From contig JACAXG010000013.1 of assembly GCA_018881555.1 (NCBI GenBank), positions 7,354,191 to 7,418,190 of the forward strand: 64,000 nt of DNA. Reading direction: 5' to 3'. Shown here in pieces: positions 1-12,385 of the stretch. Numbering within the stretch: position 1 is the first letter of the stretch; the number at the start of each line of letters is the position of its first letter. Position numbers and translations under genes: made by a program. This stretch comes from Amblyornis subalaris. Taxonomy: Eukaryota; Chordata; Aves; Passeriformes; Ptilonorhynchidae. The notes beneath the pieces were generated by a model. It did no database searches, was not told the DNA's origin, and saw nothing but the letters and a program-made list of their open reading frames with translations.

Positions 1-1079
1 AGNCTCAGAAGTATGAAACTACTTCACACTGTCTCAACAACAGANATTAATTTTACACAGCTTCTCTAAAACTGCCTTTTCTCAGCCAGATTAGGATCTG
101 CACATGCAGCGTGCCCTTCACCTAAATGGAAATTCATCTGTGGTGTCTTTTTCTTTCAATGCATACATGATTTACAAAGCATGGATGGGTTTTAGGGTGA
201 CACTCATTTTTAAGTGAAATTCTCAAATGAAGAAATGAGAATTGGAGTAGAGGNGGCCTAGATTCACAACTGCTTTTGTTTCAATTAAATTAATTTCAGG
301 TCTCTTCTCTTAAAGGAGAACCCTACAAATCAAAAGGGATATCCTGCTCTTCTAGTGTCCCAAAGCCACCCCACCGTGTTGGGCAACAACATGGAAACTC
401 CAGAGCCAGACAGTATCATATAAAGATTTAGAGGGGTTAACCCTTGTATCCAAGATCCGTGNGGATGAGATTGAAACCACAGACCACGATGAACAGGCTG
501 CAAGTGGGCACCAAGAGCCACTGAACAAGAATGTTTTCACTTTTAATGTCCTTGAACTTGCACTGGTGAAGACAGCTGCCCTGCAGAGCCAGTCCTCCTC
601 CAAAGCAGCAAAACCAATCCCTTCACCCAAGGGATGAATACAGTGAGGATTTTGCTGAGGTTTAGCCATACTACTGAAAAAAAAACCTCTACGCAATTCT
701 TACCTCTAAATACTTGTCAAGCAGGAACTTGATTTTATTTCTGAACCTGATTTTGAAGGAACATTGTCATTTGTATTTGTGACGTACAAATATCACGGGG
801 GAAACACGTTTATTATTTTATGTCTCTGCTCAGAGCAGATTTACCTCTCGCAGTTTGCAAGGAAAAAAAATCTTATTATTGGTACAAACAGGAAATTCGG
901 GTATAGCTTTATAACAATGTTTTATAGATCTGCTTTATGGGCAGGGCATTCCTGGAGACTCTCCTTTCTCTCCCGGTGACTTGTTCCACTTTCCTCACTT
1001 CAGAGCTAAAGAAGTTAAGTTTTCATTTCCAGGCTGCGTTTTGCGTTGTTGCAGCACAGCTATTTATACTCCCTGGAAC
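1..1079. other. Non-coding sequence at left edge
   Basis: AT-rich, with no recognised exon or repeat. A consensus-like 5' splice site (GAG followed by GTAAGA) occurs on the minus strand at 704/703. If the island to the right is a minus-strand promoter, this stretch would be first-exon or first-intron sequence; that is speculation. Confidence 0.4.
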
Positions 1080-2180
1080 AATAGCTGACCTTGGCCCGGC
1101 GCGAGCCCTGCNGTACCCCGTGCCTGCATTGTCCCGCAGTATTCCCACCCCGCTCCTGCGCTCCCTTCCCTCCCCAAGGCTGCCAAGCCCTTGGACGCAG
1201 GGTGGGGACATCACAGAAATCATAAACAAAGCGAGGCAAGCCACAACACTCCAGGCTCGACCGACAGCGTGTCCGAAGCCGGGGAGAGGTGATTTCTCCC
1301 TCCCACGGCAAAGGCAGGGGTAAACTTCCCTGCTGACCTCTGTCATGGGATCGTTTCTGTGCTACCGACAACTGCTGCTTCCAAGCGTAAGAAAACTTCT
1401 CCCTGGTGGATTTCTTCCATTCTTCCTGGCAAACGAGCCAGGTGTCCTGGTTTCCCCCCCTCGGCTATTTTTGTAGTAAGGACACTGCAGCTGGAGAGGT
1501 TCAGGGCATACCCTGCTGCCCTCACCCTGCAGAGTCCCCGTGCCCTGCCCCCGGGGCAGCCCCTGTGCTGCACGGGAGGGAGATGCTGCCAGCCCCCATC
1601 CACCTCGGACAGAGCCGGGATCGCTCACTGGGAGATTCCCGGACAGCCCGGCAGGGCTCCTGGGCTGATCCCCGGCACGTTTGCGAAAGCGGAGCCGGGA
1701 TGTGCCACCCAGCCGCGGCCAGCGANCAGCCCCGGGACCCGGGAAGGAAGGGGTGGCAGGAGTCCCTCCCGGAGCGGGAGTGTCCCCTGGTGCCGTGGGG
1801 TCCAGCCCTGCCCGTGGGGAGCCCGGGGACGCAGAGGTGGCGGTGCTCCCGGGCGGGCTGCGGAGCCGAGATCCCCAGCAGAGGGACCTCTTGCTCAGAG
1901 CTGGGAGCGCCGCGCTCCGCCATCCCTCCGGGCAGGATCCCGCCCGTGCCCACATCCCTGCTCCGGGGGCCAGGGGCAGCTCCGGGGCTGTGTCGTCCTG
2001 TTTCTCCCTGGGTCAACACCTGGGTTCAGCTCTTCCAGAGGGGACGCCAGGATTTTCTGGGGAGAAGTGGGAGGCTCTTGCAGGCAGCATTCCATCTCCC
2101 GCAGGCACGGGGCAGGGGAAGGAGGGCAGCCCCGCCCTGGCTGAGCCCCCTCACCACGAGGCTGTCACGGCTCCCCTGAN
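1080..2180. promoter_or_regulatory. CpG-rich island, candidate promoter (possibly SMAD5)
   Basis: GC-rich block, most CpG-dense around 1590-1960, standing out from AT-rich flanks. It breaks into long overlapping open frames on both strands, typical of islands and not evidence of protein. In vertebrates SMAD5 lies downstream of TGFBI in the same orientation. A minus-strand SMAD5 starting here and running off the left edge would fit a compact bird intergenic distance of about 22 kb. No SMAD5 coding sequence is present, so orientation and identity are unproven. Confidence 0.45.
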
Positions 2181-4549
2181 ATTTGCCTGTTGGCTGAAGC
2201 CACATTCCCGCAGTGATGGCGAGGAGCAGCAGCCCTCGCTTTGAGGCTCGGATGAGTATCTCGGGATACAACTACCAAGCTCCCAGGAGAGAAAAGCCCT
2301 GTTCTCCCTTTCAAAGAAAAGACACATCCACCTTGTTCCAGCAGCAGCTGCCACTCGTGCATGTGATGAGGTGATTTTGGCCTCATGGCTCGGCAAAGCT
2401 GCTGAGGAGGCACCTCGTACCCACTGCCACAGCACAGAGACTTAAACACGTCAGCAACTTCTGCCCTTCCACATCCATTCCAAACCAAACCTCGGTGAGC
2501 ANGAGAAAAATGCACGTGCCCATCACAAGAACCATTCTCTGGGAATCATTCCTTTTCTACAGGGTTTAGACCAGAAAATTGTATTTGCAGTTTAAATCCG
2601 AGGAAGGAGAGAACTTTTCATCCCCCACAGTAACACGTGTGTAGGGATTTAATTTAATTCCGATTTTCGGATTTCCCAAGCAGAGTGAAATTGAATCAGT
2701 GCATTTGCATAAAAGGGTTTGAGCAAATGGATTCCCCATCTCCCATTTAAAACCACTTTCTTGTGGGATCTTCCCATCCACACCTTGGAGGAGAGATGGA
2801 ACGCCCATCCATGCCCAAAGCCAAGGAGCCACGTACAATTAACCCCTCCGTGGGTAGATTGGAGGCTGCATGGACCAAGTGGACATTATCAGAGTGGCTG
2901 TTTAAGGCTGAACAATTTCCTCCTCCCTTTCCTAATAGGACCCTCAGCTGGCATGGGGCCCAGGGAAAGCAGGAACCTCTCAAGGAAGCAGTCCTGAACC
3001 CCAGCCACTCTGCTGGGGGATTTTTTTCTCTCTAGCATGAATCTGAGCATAATTAAGCTCCCACAACAATTGGATTAGAGGTTAGATTGCCTCCCAAAAT
3101 CCCCAGGAGAGCTGCAAAAACAAGGAGAGGCTATGGAGCTGCAGTTTGTGCCAGCACACACCTGCAGCAAGCCCCAAGCAGCCCCACAAGCAGCACTCAG
3201 CAGGTCACGTAACGGGGAANGTGCGACCTGGCAGNGCCTGCAGCAGCCACTGCCTCCCCTTTCCCCTGAGCCTGGGATAGCAGAGCAGGCTCAGAGCAGG
3301 AATGCTGGGATGGGGGTTAATTGCTGACGATATTTGCAGAAGAGGTTGTGGGGTGAGTAAACACATACACAAACATTTATGAGAAGAAGTCTGCGATTAA
3401 GCCCAGTTTCCAGATGGCTTCCTTGGAAAGGCTCTGGGATTGCTGCTCCATCACAGCATGTGTGGTGCTATCAGGAATAACACTTTAAAACCTTTCTCTG
3501 GAGCTGCTCACAGCACAGAGGTTTCCCTCCTGACCCGCATTCCCAGCACCATCTGGTGCCTCCATCCAAGCTGCATCTCCCAACCACATTACCACATTTT
3601 ACAGAACTTGGTTTAAAAAGCTCCTTCTGCCCCACATCATCACCAAAGAGATGTTTGGCAGTTTCAAATTTTATTTCTGCTGTTAAAGCATCCACCAGTT
3701 GTCAGGGTTTTTTTGCCCACATCTGATGGCACCACAATTCAAACATGCTCTGAAGGCACCACAAAGCAGATACAGATTTATTTTTAAATATATAAATAAT
3801 TTTGCTCTGGAACAATTTTCAGCGGTGATAGAAATGGTAGTTCTAAGTGGTACCTCTGAAAATAGTAGTCACCCACATGCATGACTCCACCTGTTTATTA
3901 ATAAACTTTATACTGTTTAATAGCTAGATGGCAAAATTCCAACTTCAAAGTTGCCCCCAGCCTTTGCAAACATCTTGCTCTTTCTTGCCTAAGCGATAAG
4001 GTCCAAAACAAGCAGCCTTTCCCCAAGCGAGAAACAATGACTGCAAGCTAAGAATCACCAGGGCTCCGAATTATGTGCAGATTAATTCTCATATTGATGT
4101 TAAGGGGGTTTCCTTTCCTGATATGATAATTTCCTTTAACTGCTGAACTTGGAAGGGAGCCATCCCTGTGCAACTGGGCAGGGCTGCACTGGCTGTACTG
4201 ACCATGGAAATGGTGTTTTTGGAGTGGGGGTGCTGTTCCCAGCTCTCTGTTCCCCAGAGTCATCCCACACACTCCAGCAGTGAGGTGCCCCAGCCACGTT
4301 TTGCTGCCTGGCAGAGGAGGAAATTCCCCAAGATCTCCCTTGGTTTGCTGCCCATGCAGGGGGCTCACAGCAGGGGCTGCTCTGNGCCAACTCCCAAACT
4401 TTCCATTAGAAGACTCAGATCATGTGCTGTTTAGTCTTACCCTTTGCCCAAAAAGGGAAAACTGTCTCCTCCCCAGCACTGTCTGTTGTCCTTGGGACAC
4501 TCCATCCTTTTCTGACCCTTTGATGGTTTAAAACGTTACTCTTTGCCCT
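2181..4549. other. Intergenic sequence, nothing recognised
   Basis: No coding similarity, RNA gene or repeat family was recognised. Open frames here are short and lack any familiar motif. Confidence 0.6.
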
Positions 4550-4790
4550 AAAAGAGGGTCAATTTAGGTTAGATGTAATGAAGATTTTTACAGTGAGGGT
4601 GGTAAAACACTGGCACAGGTTCTCCAGAGAGAGAGGTGGTGGAGCCCCATCTCTGGAGTCATTCAAGATGAGATTGGATGAGGCTNTGAGCAATTTGGTC
4701 TAAAAGGTGCCCTTGCTCATTAGAGGGAATTTGGACAAGATGACTTTTACAAGGTCCCTTCCAAGCCAGACCATTCTGTGATTCTATGAT
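4550..4790 (+). mobile_element. CR1 LINE 3' fragment
   Basis: Follows the CR1 3' end in sense order: a 'tttaggttagatg' segment, 'acagtgagggtggt', 'ctggcacaggttctcc' and 'aaggtcccttcca', ending in 'ccattctgtgattctatgat'. It is diverged and 5'-truncated, as most avian CR1 copies are. Confidence 0.9.
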
Positions 4791-5480
4791 CTGTCACTTG
4801 TTGCCTGTTCCAGCCTTTTACCTTTCCTCCCTGGCACCNTCCAGGTCCCTCTGCAGCCCCACAGCTTTCACTTAGAGGCACACATGTGCAGATGCTGTTT
4901 TGATGGGTGATCGAGCAACATCTCCCTGCAGCAATCTCCAGGCAGCACTGCACCTCCATCTGCTTCAAACCCTCCCTCCCCAGTGCCCCAGACGTGATTT
5001 CAGCACAAAGTTGTGTTTCATCAGTAGCAGAAGCAGCAATGCTTTAAGGATTACATGCCTGCCTCATCACTCTGCTGCCCATTAGCACTCCACAGGCTTG
5101 GAAGAAACAATTCAACNAAAACCAAAGAGCTACCAAGGGGAAAATATTCCCTATGGCCAAGTTGAACTCCCACTGAAATCCCTGTAAGTGTTTCCACTGA
5201 CTCGGGGGTGAATTGGGCCAGTTGCTATCCGGGAGACAANCTATAAATGGATGATATTTCTGTGTGAGTCATCTATATGTACAGCCAAACTTAGCTCCTT
5301 CCTCCATGGGTCTTTTGTCTTGTCATTGCTGTTTATGTGAGGAGCTCTGTCCTTCTCTCACCTCAGTGCTTTAATGACCAGACACTTGGCATCACTCACA
5401 GGGTGGTGACCGTAGGCTCCAGAACATGAAGCATCACCTCCCAGCTTTCTGCTTGAACATGAATTAATTTCTTCCTTCCT
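4791..5480. other. Intergenic sequence between CR1 copies
   Basis: No recognisable coding or repeat content. Confidence 0.6.
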
Positions 5481-5825
5481 AGAATCATAGAATTATTTTG
5501 GTTGGAAAAGACGTTTAAGATCATTGAGTCCAAGTGTTAACCCAGTACTGCAAGTTCACCGCTAAACCACGTCCCCAGGCACCACATGGCTTTTAATTTC
5601 CTGCAGGGATGGTGGCTCCACCACTGCCCGGAGCAACCTGTGCCAATGGTTGACAACCTTTTCAGTGAAGAAGTTTTTCCTAATATCCAGTCTAATCCTC
5701 CCCTGGCACAANTTGAGACCATTTCCTCTCATCCTGTCACTTGTTACCCGGGAGAAGAGACAGATCCCCNCTGGCTACAACCTCCTTTCAGGGAGTCGTA
5801 AAGAGCAATAAGGTTCCCCCTGATG
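5481..5825 (-). mobile_element. CR1 LINE 3' fragment, antisense
   Basis: Begins with 'agaatcatagaat' (the reverse of the CR1 terminal repeat). It continues through 'ttggttggaaaagac', 'cagggatggtggctccacca', 'cctaatatccagtctaatcc' and 'gagcaataaggttccccctg'. About 345 bp, one of the longer copies here. Confidence 0.93.
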
Positions 5826-7190
5826 TCATCATTCCCTCATGAGCATCACCTTCTACCATAAAAATCTGTTCCCTCCGTTTTGAAGTAGCACATTGCCATG
5901 AAGAAATGAGGGTTTCAGAAGACCACGCTAGTTTGTAAAGGCATTTTGTTAGATGGCATCAAAATAAGTGCTTGCCCAAACACTTCCCAGNGAGCACACC
6001 CAGGAGGAACGGTGCTCCCCTGGCATCTCCAGCAGTGCTGTGGCTGCAATAGTTGCAGTAGTGGCCAGCTGTTGCCATCCTCCCTCACTGATAACTTTGT
6101 CTAACCAACAATGTAAGACCATGGAGTCTGGAAAAAGGTGTCTGGAAATCATGCTGGGAAATGGCTTTCAAAGCCATAACACAGCACTCAGCCATTACCT
6201 GAAATCTGATGAGCAGCAAGGGAGCAGAGAAGGAGCTANACCACCAGCTTTGTCGATCCAGACACCAGAAAGCCATTAACCAGTAAATTCTGTGGCTGGA
6301 GATCTTCAAAATGTTTGAGACAAATAAGCAGCCTTATCTGTTAAAAGGGTTTAAGCAAAGTGAGACCAAGACAGCTCTTCAAGAACACCCAGAAAAACAA
6401 ACACAGGAAGTAAATCTTTGTCTGCTTCCCCAAANCACCACTCAAGTCAATTGAAAGGGATTTAGAAGCACCTGATGTGTTTTAAGAGGGGATTGCTGAA
6501 GACACTGGNGGGGAGAAGTAATGTAGCAGAGTGAGAAGCCCTTAAGAAACAATGAAGCCTCCCTCAGACCATGTGCTTGAGACAGAGGAAGAAACGAAAG
6601 CTGTAATTACTCAAAGGAAACATTTTCAGAGCCAGGAATTATCCAATTAAAATAAAGGCAGATATATACAGGATGAGCCTGAGGACAAGCAGCAACTACA
6701 GATTCCCAAACTGGCTCTCTCATAAACAAAGTTTTCTGCCAGAAACTGGACTTTCTGTCAAGACACAGCCAGCCCCCACTTTGAGGGGTTCTTCTGGGCA
6801 AACAATTTGTGCCCTGAAAATACCATCATCTCATTTGCCTACCTGTGTACTGCCTCAAGCACACCCCATCAAAGCCAAGGCTTTTACCAGCCGTATCCCT
6901 CCCCTCCCTGGGGCTCCAAGAGGACCCATGACCTCAAAGACTCACACAGATCCAGNGCAAAACGGGATGTTGTCAGGGGATGGCCAGTGATACCTCTGGA
7001 CAGTGTAACAGGAACACATTCAGAAAATAGAAGAAGTAAAAAAGCTTCATCTGCTTAGCAGGTGTTTTTCCTGCAGGAGCCGGGAGAGATGGGCTTGGTT
7101 GCCTGCCTGCCGTGCTTGAAGCACATACCCTGCCCACTTGGACCNGTCCAAACTTCTCTGACTGCATCANACTCCCACATTACTTGGCTT
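5826..7190. other. Intergenic sequence, nothing recognised
   Basis: No exon, RNA gene or repeat was recognised. Confidence 0.6.
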
Positions 7191-7355
7191 AGAATCCTAG
7201 AATTGTTAAGGTTGGAAAAGACCTCNAAGATCATCAAGTCCANCCTTTGACCTATTCCCCCTCTNCCCACTAAAGCATATCACAAAGTGCCACGTCCACT
7301 TGCTGCTTGAAAACTTCCAGGGATGGTGACTCTACCACTCCACTTAACAGGCTGA
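7191..7355 (-). mobile_element. CR1 LINE 3' fragment, antisense
   Basis: Starts 'agaatcctagaattgttaag' and 'gttggaaaagacctc', with 'aagatcatcaagtcca' and 'acttccagggatggtgactc' further on. It differs in its middle from the 5.5-kb copy and so probably belongs to another CR1 subfamily. Confidence 0.88.
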
Positions 7356-10300
7356 TTGGCCAAGTGTAATCCTAGCAGGTGTTGAACTCCCATGTTTTCA
7401 TAGGCTACAGGCAGAGGCTCAGCATTAATGCCAGAGACGATCAAAGCAATTTTTTCAAGCAATGGAAACTGGGTGTGCAATGGCTCGCTGTCACCCTCCT
7501 GGGTCGGCTTCCCTGCACATCTCCGTGCTTGTGTTCTACATCTCGTTTCTTGGTATTAGGAGTTAAATTGTCCTCACTCTGAAAGATGAGAGCTCAGATT
7601 TTTTCTGCAGGTAGAAGGAAAACGTATTAAAATATAAATATTAATGTAATATTACCTCTAAAAGTACGGTTGAGTGACAATTAACTTTTTTCCCTTTAAG
7701 TGTAGTTTTCAGCTTTGAAAAATTCCATTTAATTAAATTAATTTATAGCAACGAAATTAAAATCTAGATAGCTGGGGAGATTTCCTTTCATTTACAATTT
7801 TTGTGCTTTTTTAATTGCTTGGCTCAAAAGCAAGCAGAGCTTTTCTTATCAGTCTTCCATGCTTATTGTTAATTTTCTTCTATAAACTAAACTCCAGACA
7901 TCTTTCCTGTAAAAGCATGCCAGAATTTACAGTGGCACAAAACTAAAGCAATAATTCCTGCAGAAACTAAGCAGATTTCATTATTGTCAACATGTTTTTC
8001 ACATCACAGGAAAAGGTTGGACAATTTAAATGTCATATAAAAGGTGGGATCATTTTACTAGAAGAGAGGACTAGAGGATCCCAGTCCTTTGATATTTTAA
8101 CAATTCTAATTCCTCTTACAAGGCAGAATCCAAAACCACAGAAATACANAGAAACAAAATACTGAAACATTGTAAAATACTTTTAATTTCAGCAGAATTT
8201 GGACCAGCACAGGTATGCAGAAATAAGATTATTGTGCATCTCTTTTGGCTCTTGTAGAAGGCTTTGGCATCACTTCTAGCTGGAGAGACTATTACTGCAT
8301 AAGACAGGTCTGCAAGGAGGTTTGTTAAACTGAGGAAGAAGCCAGAAGACCTTCAAGAGAGAAATCCATCCTGGAAGCCAATGTCTAAATTCATCTTTAA
8401 TTCTCTATTTGCCTTGTGCAGCCTCCAGGAATTCATCCAAGAGCTCTGGGGGATTAGGCATTTATCTTTAAATCCTCTCAGCATCCTATTAATTTTATTT
8501 TTTTAATTTTTAAGGCAACCTTGTTTGTCTCTCCCTCCTCTTTTTCTCCTGCTATAAACACCTGTTTGAAAGTTTAGGGACAACAAGACCAGGTCCTGCT
8601 GATGGACAGTTCCTCACTCTGTGTGGAAGATTACAGCAAAGGAATAGCAGNTGTCAAGTGTCCTTTTTTCTTCAACCCTGAAATACATTGTGATTTAGAG
8701 GATCTGCAGGGAAAAATCCCAACAGGTTGTAGGAGAAACCGAGTTCACCGAGGGGAACACAGAAATCAGTCTTTTGCCATCGTACAAGAACAGAGAATGG
8801 CAGGACAGACAAGTTCAAGAACAGCCCTTAAAGCTGAAAGCCCATTATTAAAATGTGAAAGGTCTAGAGGAGAAGCAGCAGCCCCCCAAAAAAATCCAAA
8901 AAACTTGAGNAGCCTCATACCTTTGGGCTGTTTTCCTCCAAGAAGAGGCAGAGAAGGTGATGCCCAGAGACCTACATCTGTCCACAGCAGAGCTTGAGTT
9001 GTCCCCCACACTTTATGTACATGATGCTGCCGAACTGGTGGCAGAGNAAGGACTTGAGAGAATATTTTTTCCATTTGCTAGCCCACACCCAGGTTGTTCC
9101 ACTTTTCAGTGGAGTAACAGAAAGTCCACCAAGTCGTGACACTGCTATGTAAATTAAAATAATCTTAATTACATGGCAACAGACACATATTTATGTTGAN
9201 GTTTAACACACAATAAAGAAATTGAAACTTGAGATTTGTAGTTGGTTTTTGGAGGAATTCTTGACAAGACCATCAGTGCTGACTCCAGAAGAGGTTCAGT
9301 CCCAGAGAGACTGAGGCTCCAGTGTGTCCTAACATCACTACCATTGATTGCTAGAAATGTTAAATTAGGAGCCAGCTGGTGGGTTCATGGCCCATGCCTG
9401 GCTCTCCGTCTGCATTAGCATTCCAGATTGCACAGTGGAATAACAGAACCACACAGAGAGCCACAGNCTTTGAAAACCACGGGACCCAGCCAAAGACCTG
9501 GGCTTTTTGGTTGCAATAGAAACAAAATATTTTGTGAGTGAAATCAGAGACAAATGCTTTCTTCAAGACCTTAGGGTCACACTTAGAATTTAACGTGTTG
9601 ACTACAACTCAGAAAAAAAAAAAAATGGCACATGGTAGAGCAACAGTCAAGAACCCTAATGATGGCACTGCACTGGGTTTGTTTTTNACCATGAATTCCT
9701 GTTCAAGTAGCACTCCATCAATTTATTTTTTTTAATTCAAAATTAGCCACATCTGAAGGGATGGGACTGACAGCTCTGGCGTTGAGGTTCAGTGGAAATC
9801 AGTCCTGATTCTGCAAGGCAAAGCAAAGGCACTTCTATGAAACTTCACTTACTTCACTTACTATGAAACGTTGGTTATTGAGCAAATGGTTCACAGTGCA
9901 GGAGCATATTTAAAACAACTTCGTGGATGGTGAGTTGGCTGCAAAGGAAAACCCAGGACACAATATTATAGATGGAATGAAGGCTTGAAACAGCAATAAA
10001 TTTAAGGAAGTGATTTCTGAAATCCCTAGGCTGTCTGTGTTCAGTCTGACCATATTAAAATTACTGTGCTCTTTCCACAACTGAAATACTTGACATGCCT
10101 GAAGGAACCTTATGTAAACAGGCAAATAACTTGCTTGTATTTTCTTTAACAAAGCTGCCATTTTTTGTGGCACTGTGCTGTGAGCATTGACACAGCAAGT
10201 TGTTTTCATTTTCAAAGTGGAACAGAAAAGAGGAACAGGTAGTGTGAGAGACCATCCCAGGAGAAAACTACCAAAATGTGCAAAATCCTCTGACAAGAAA

Positions 10301-12324
10301 CATTCTGCAACACCTACCTCCCCTGCTCTGTTTCTATAGGGGAAACCGTAATGCCTGGACAGAACAGCCAGTGCAGAGCAATTGGCATTTCCAATGAGGA
10401 ATTCTGGTTTCTTTACCTGCCTTTAAAATTTGTGCTTTTGTGTGAAGCCCCTTAATGACCTCTTTTTCCAAGTGCTTCAAAAGAACAATCTTTTTCCATT
10501 GGCTGCTTACCATTTGCAGGAGGTGGTTGCTTTGGAGAAACCAGCCAGAAGCTTATCCAAAAGGCTACAGTTTGGACATGAATGCAAGAANGGAATAGCT
10601 TTCAGTATTAAAAAGACATTTTCCACTAAAATTTAGATGTCAAGTGAGTAATCCAGCATGTGGAAGCTACTGCTGGGAAGAGATGTTCGTGTGGTAGTTA
10701 ATGAGCAAAGGTCGTCCAGCCCATGCAGCCTCTGGAACAGCCTGGTTGTTGGAGATGGGACAAGTGGAGCTTGACTCAAAATCCTATGGCCTGAGCCCAG
10801 CCCCTGCTAATGAGTCATTCTGATCTGGGAACATTTCTTCAGTACAGCTGCCTTCAGATCCCAGTGCTGACATGCATGGATGAAGTCTTCAGAGACACAG
10901 GAGAGTCCCACACTGTTTCCAATATCCTCTTCAGAACGAGGAGTTCAAATGCTCCAAGCTCCAGGCTCCACTCAAAGAGTCTTCTTACTCCAGTAGTACA
11001 AGTGCTGAAAACGGACAAGTCTTCTCTNTAAGTTTTTTCTCCTTAAAATCCCCACATCTGCAGAAGCAGAGCAGCAGAACAACCTGAGGGAATCCACAGG
11101 ATCCCAGAGCAGCCATTTGGGACAGCAGGTCTGCCTGTAGGATCTCTCGGGGGAGAAGAATCCCAGGTGCCTTTACTTGAGCCAGGTTTTCGCACCAGGA
11201 ACAGAAGGGGAGCTGAGGACCTGCTCCCAAGCAGCAAGAGATACCTGGAGAGCAGCACTACCCATTTAAAGAAAGTTTTGCAGCTACAGAACAGTTCTCA
11301 GCTGCCCTATGGCAGACCAAGACNTGCTCTACCAAGTGTGACTTAAACAGCTTTACCTTTGTTCCTGTGATTTAATGAAAGCAGGAGTAGGAGGAAAAAC
11401 CCCAAGTAGCTCCTACATTCATTCAAACCTTCCATTTGCTTCTGACATTCCTTCTTTCCCTTCTTCCCCTGGCCTCCCAGGGCCAATAACATTTTCATGC
11501 CATAAGCTGGAAACAATTAAGGCAGAGACAACAGAAAAACATCCTTTACAGATTAGTTCACGTAAGTAATTGCATTAGCCTTTCAGCAAACTGTGTTAAA
11601 GCCAAAAGGCTCCTGGCTTCAGTGGCTGCAGGAGGTTCCAATTATAGTCACCCCTGAACAAATAAAAGCACAGGCTTGCTGCAAGTGACAGCAATCCTGC
11701 TCCCACAGTACTGGTGTGACACAGCTAGGACATACCTGACTGCCAGACACATGGCTATCTGTTCTCCAGAAGGAAATTACTAGAACCAGAGGAATGTGGA
11801 TGGAGTTTATAGTAAACACCATTACACTACAACCTTATACTGGTGGTAGGTTTCCTACATAAGGCTCATAAAATGCAAGGCATCTGTCTGTGCAAAATGT
11901 AGAGCGATGGAGAAAAAAATCCTCATTAAACTCCAACAGATGAAACACAGGAAAAATTCCAGAGTCTCTGCCAGATTAAGCTAGCAGTAACTGCAGTCGC
12001 TGGAGAACAAGTCTTTATAGATGTCTGCATCCCATCAGCACATGCTTACAGAAGGAGGGGTAATCATTCCCAAATAGATCTTGTGCCGTGCTTGGAAAGG
12101 CCACACTAATGTGAACATGCACTTACTACCTGGGTGGAGCTGCTCTGCCATAGATGTCACAGTGGTATTACAGTACTGTATTGTATTATATTGAATATAT
12201 TCAATATGTAATATTGACATTATCGCATTATGTTAGATTATACATAGATATACATATTATATTGTACTTAGACTAGGTACAGTAAAGTATATGTTTATTT
12301 ATTTAAATAGTTTAAGTGGAGAAG
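7356..12324. other. Intergenic AT-rich sequence
   Basis: About 5 kb without recognisable genes. It contains an A13 run (9613-9625) and an AT-rich stretch at 12160-12310 with a perfect palindrome. A 128-codon open frame on the minus strand (9910-10296) has no recognisable motif and is not called. Confidence 0.6.
12188..12207. repeat. 20-bp perfect palindrome in AT-rich stretch
   Basis: ATATTGAATATATTCAATAT reads the same on both strands. It lies inside about 150 bp of nearly pure A/T sequence and could form a small cruciform. Confidence 0.85.
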
Positions 12325-12385
12325 CAAATTGCCCGGAGAAGTTGTGGATGCCCCATCCCTGGAAGTGCTCAANGCCGGGTTTGAC
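12325..12385 (+). mobile_element. Short CR1 LINE fragment
   Basis: 'gagaagttgtggatgcccca' and 'tccctggaagtgctcaa' are the CR1 3' signature. The terminal part is missing, so this is a decayed remnant of about 60 bp. Confidence 0.8.

Noticed and set aside
1359..2244. Long overlapping open frames (up to 261 codons) on both strands
   Set aside because: They coincide with the CpG island. Low stop-codon density there follows from base composition, and the translations are Gly/Pro/Arg-rich without domains.
9910..10296. 128-codon minus-strand open frame in AT-rich DNA
   Set aside because: No family motif, no promoter or splice context, and no neighbouring exon-like segment. Most likely chance.
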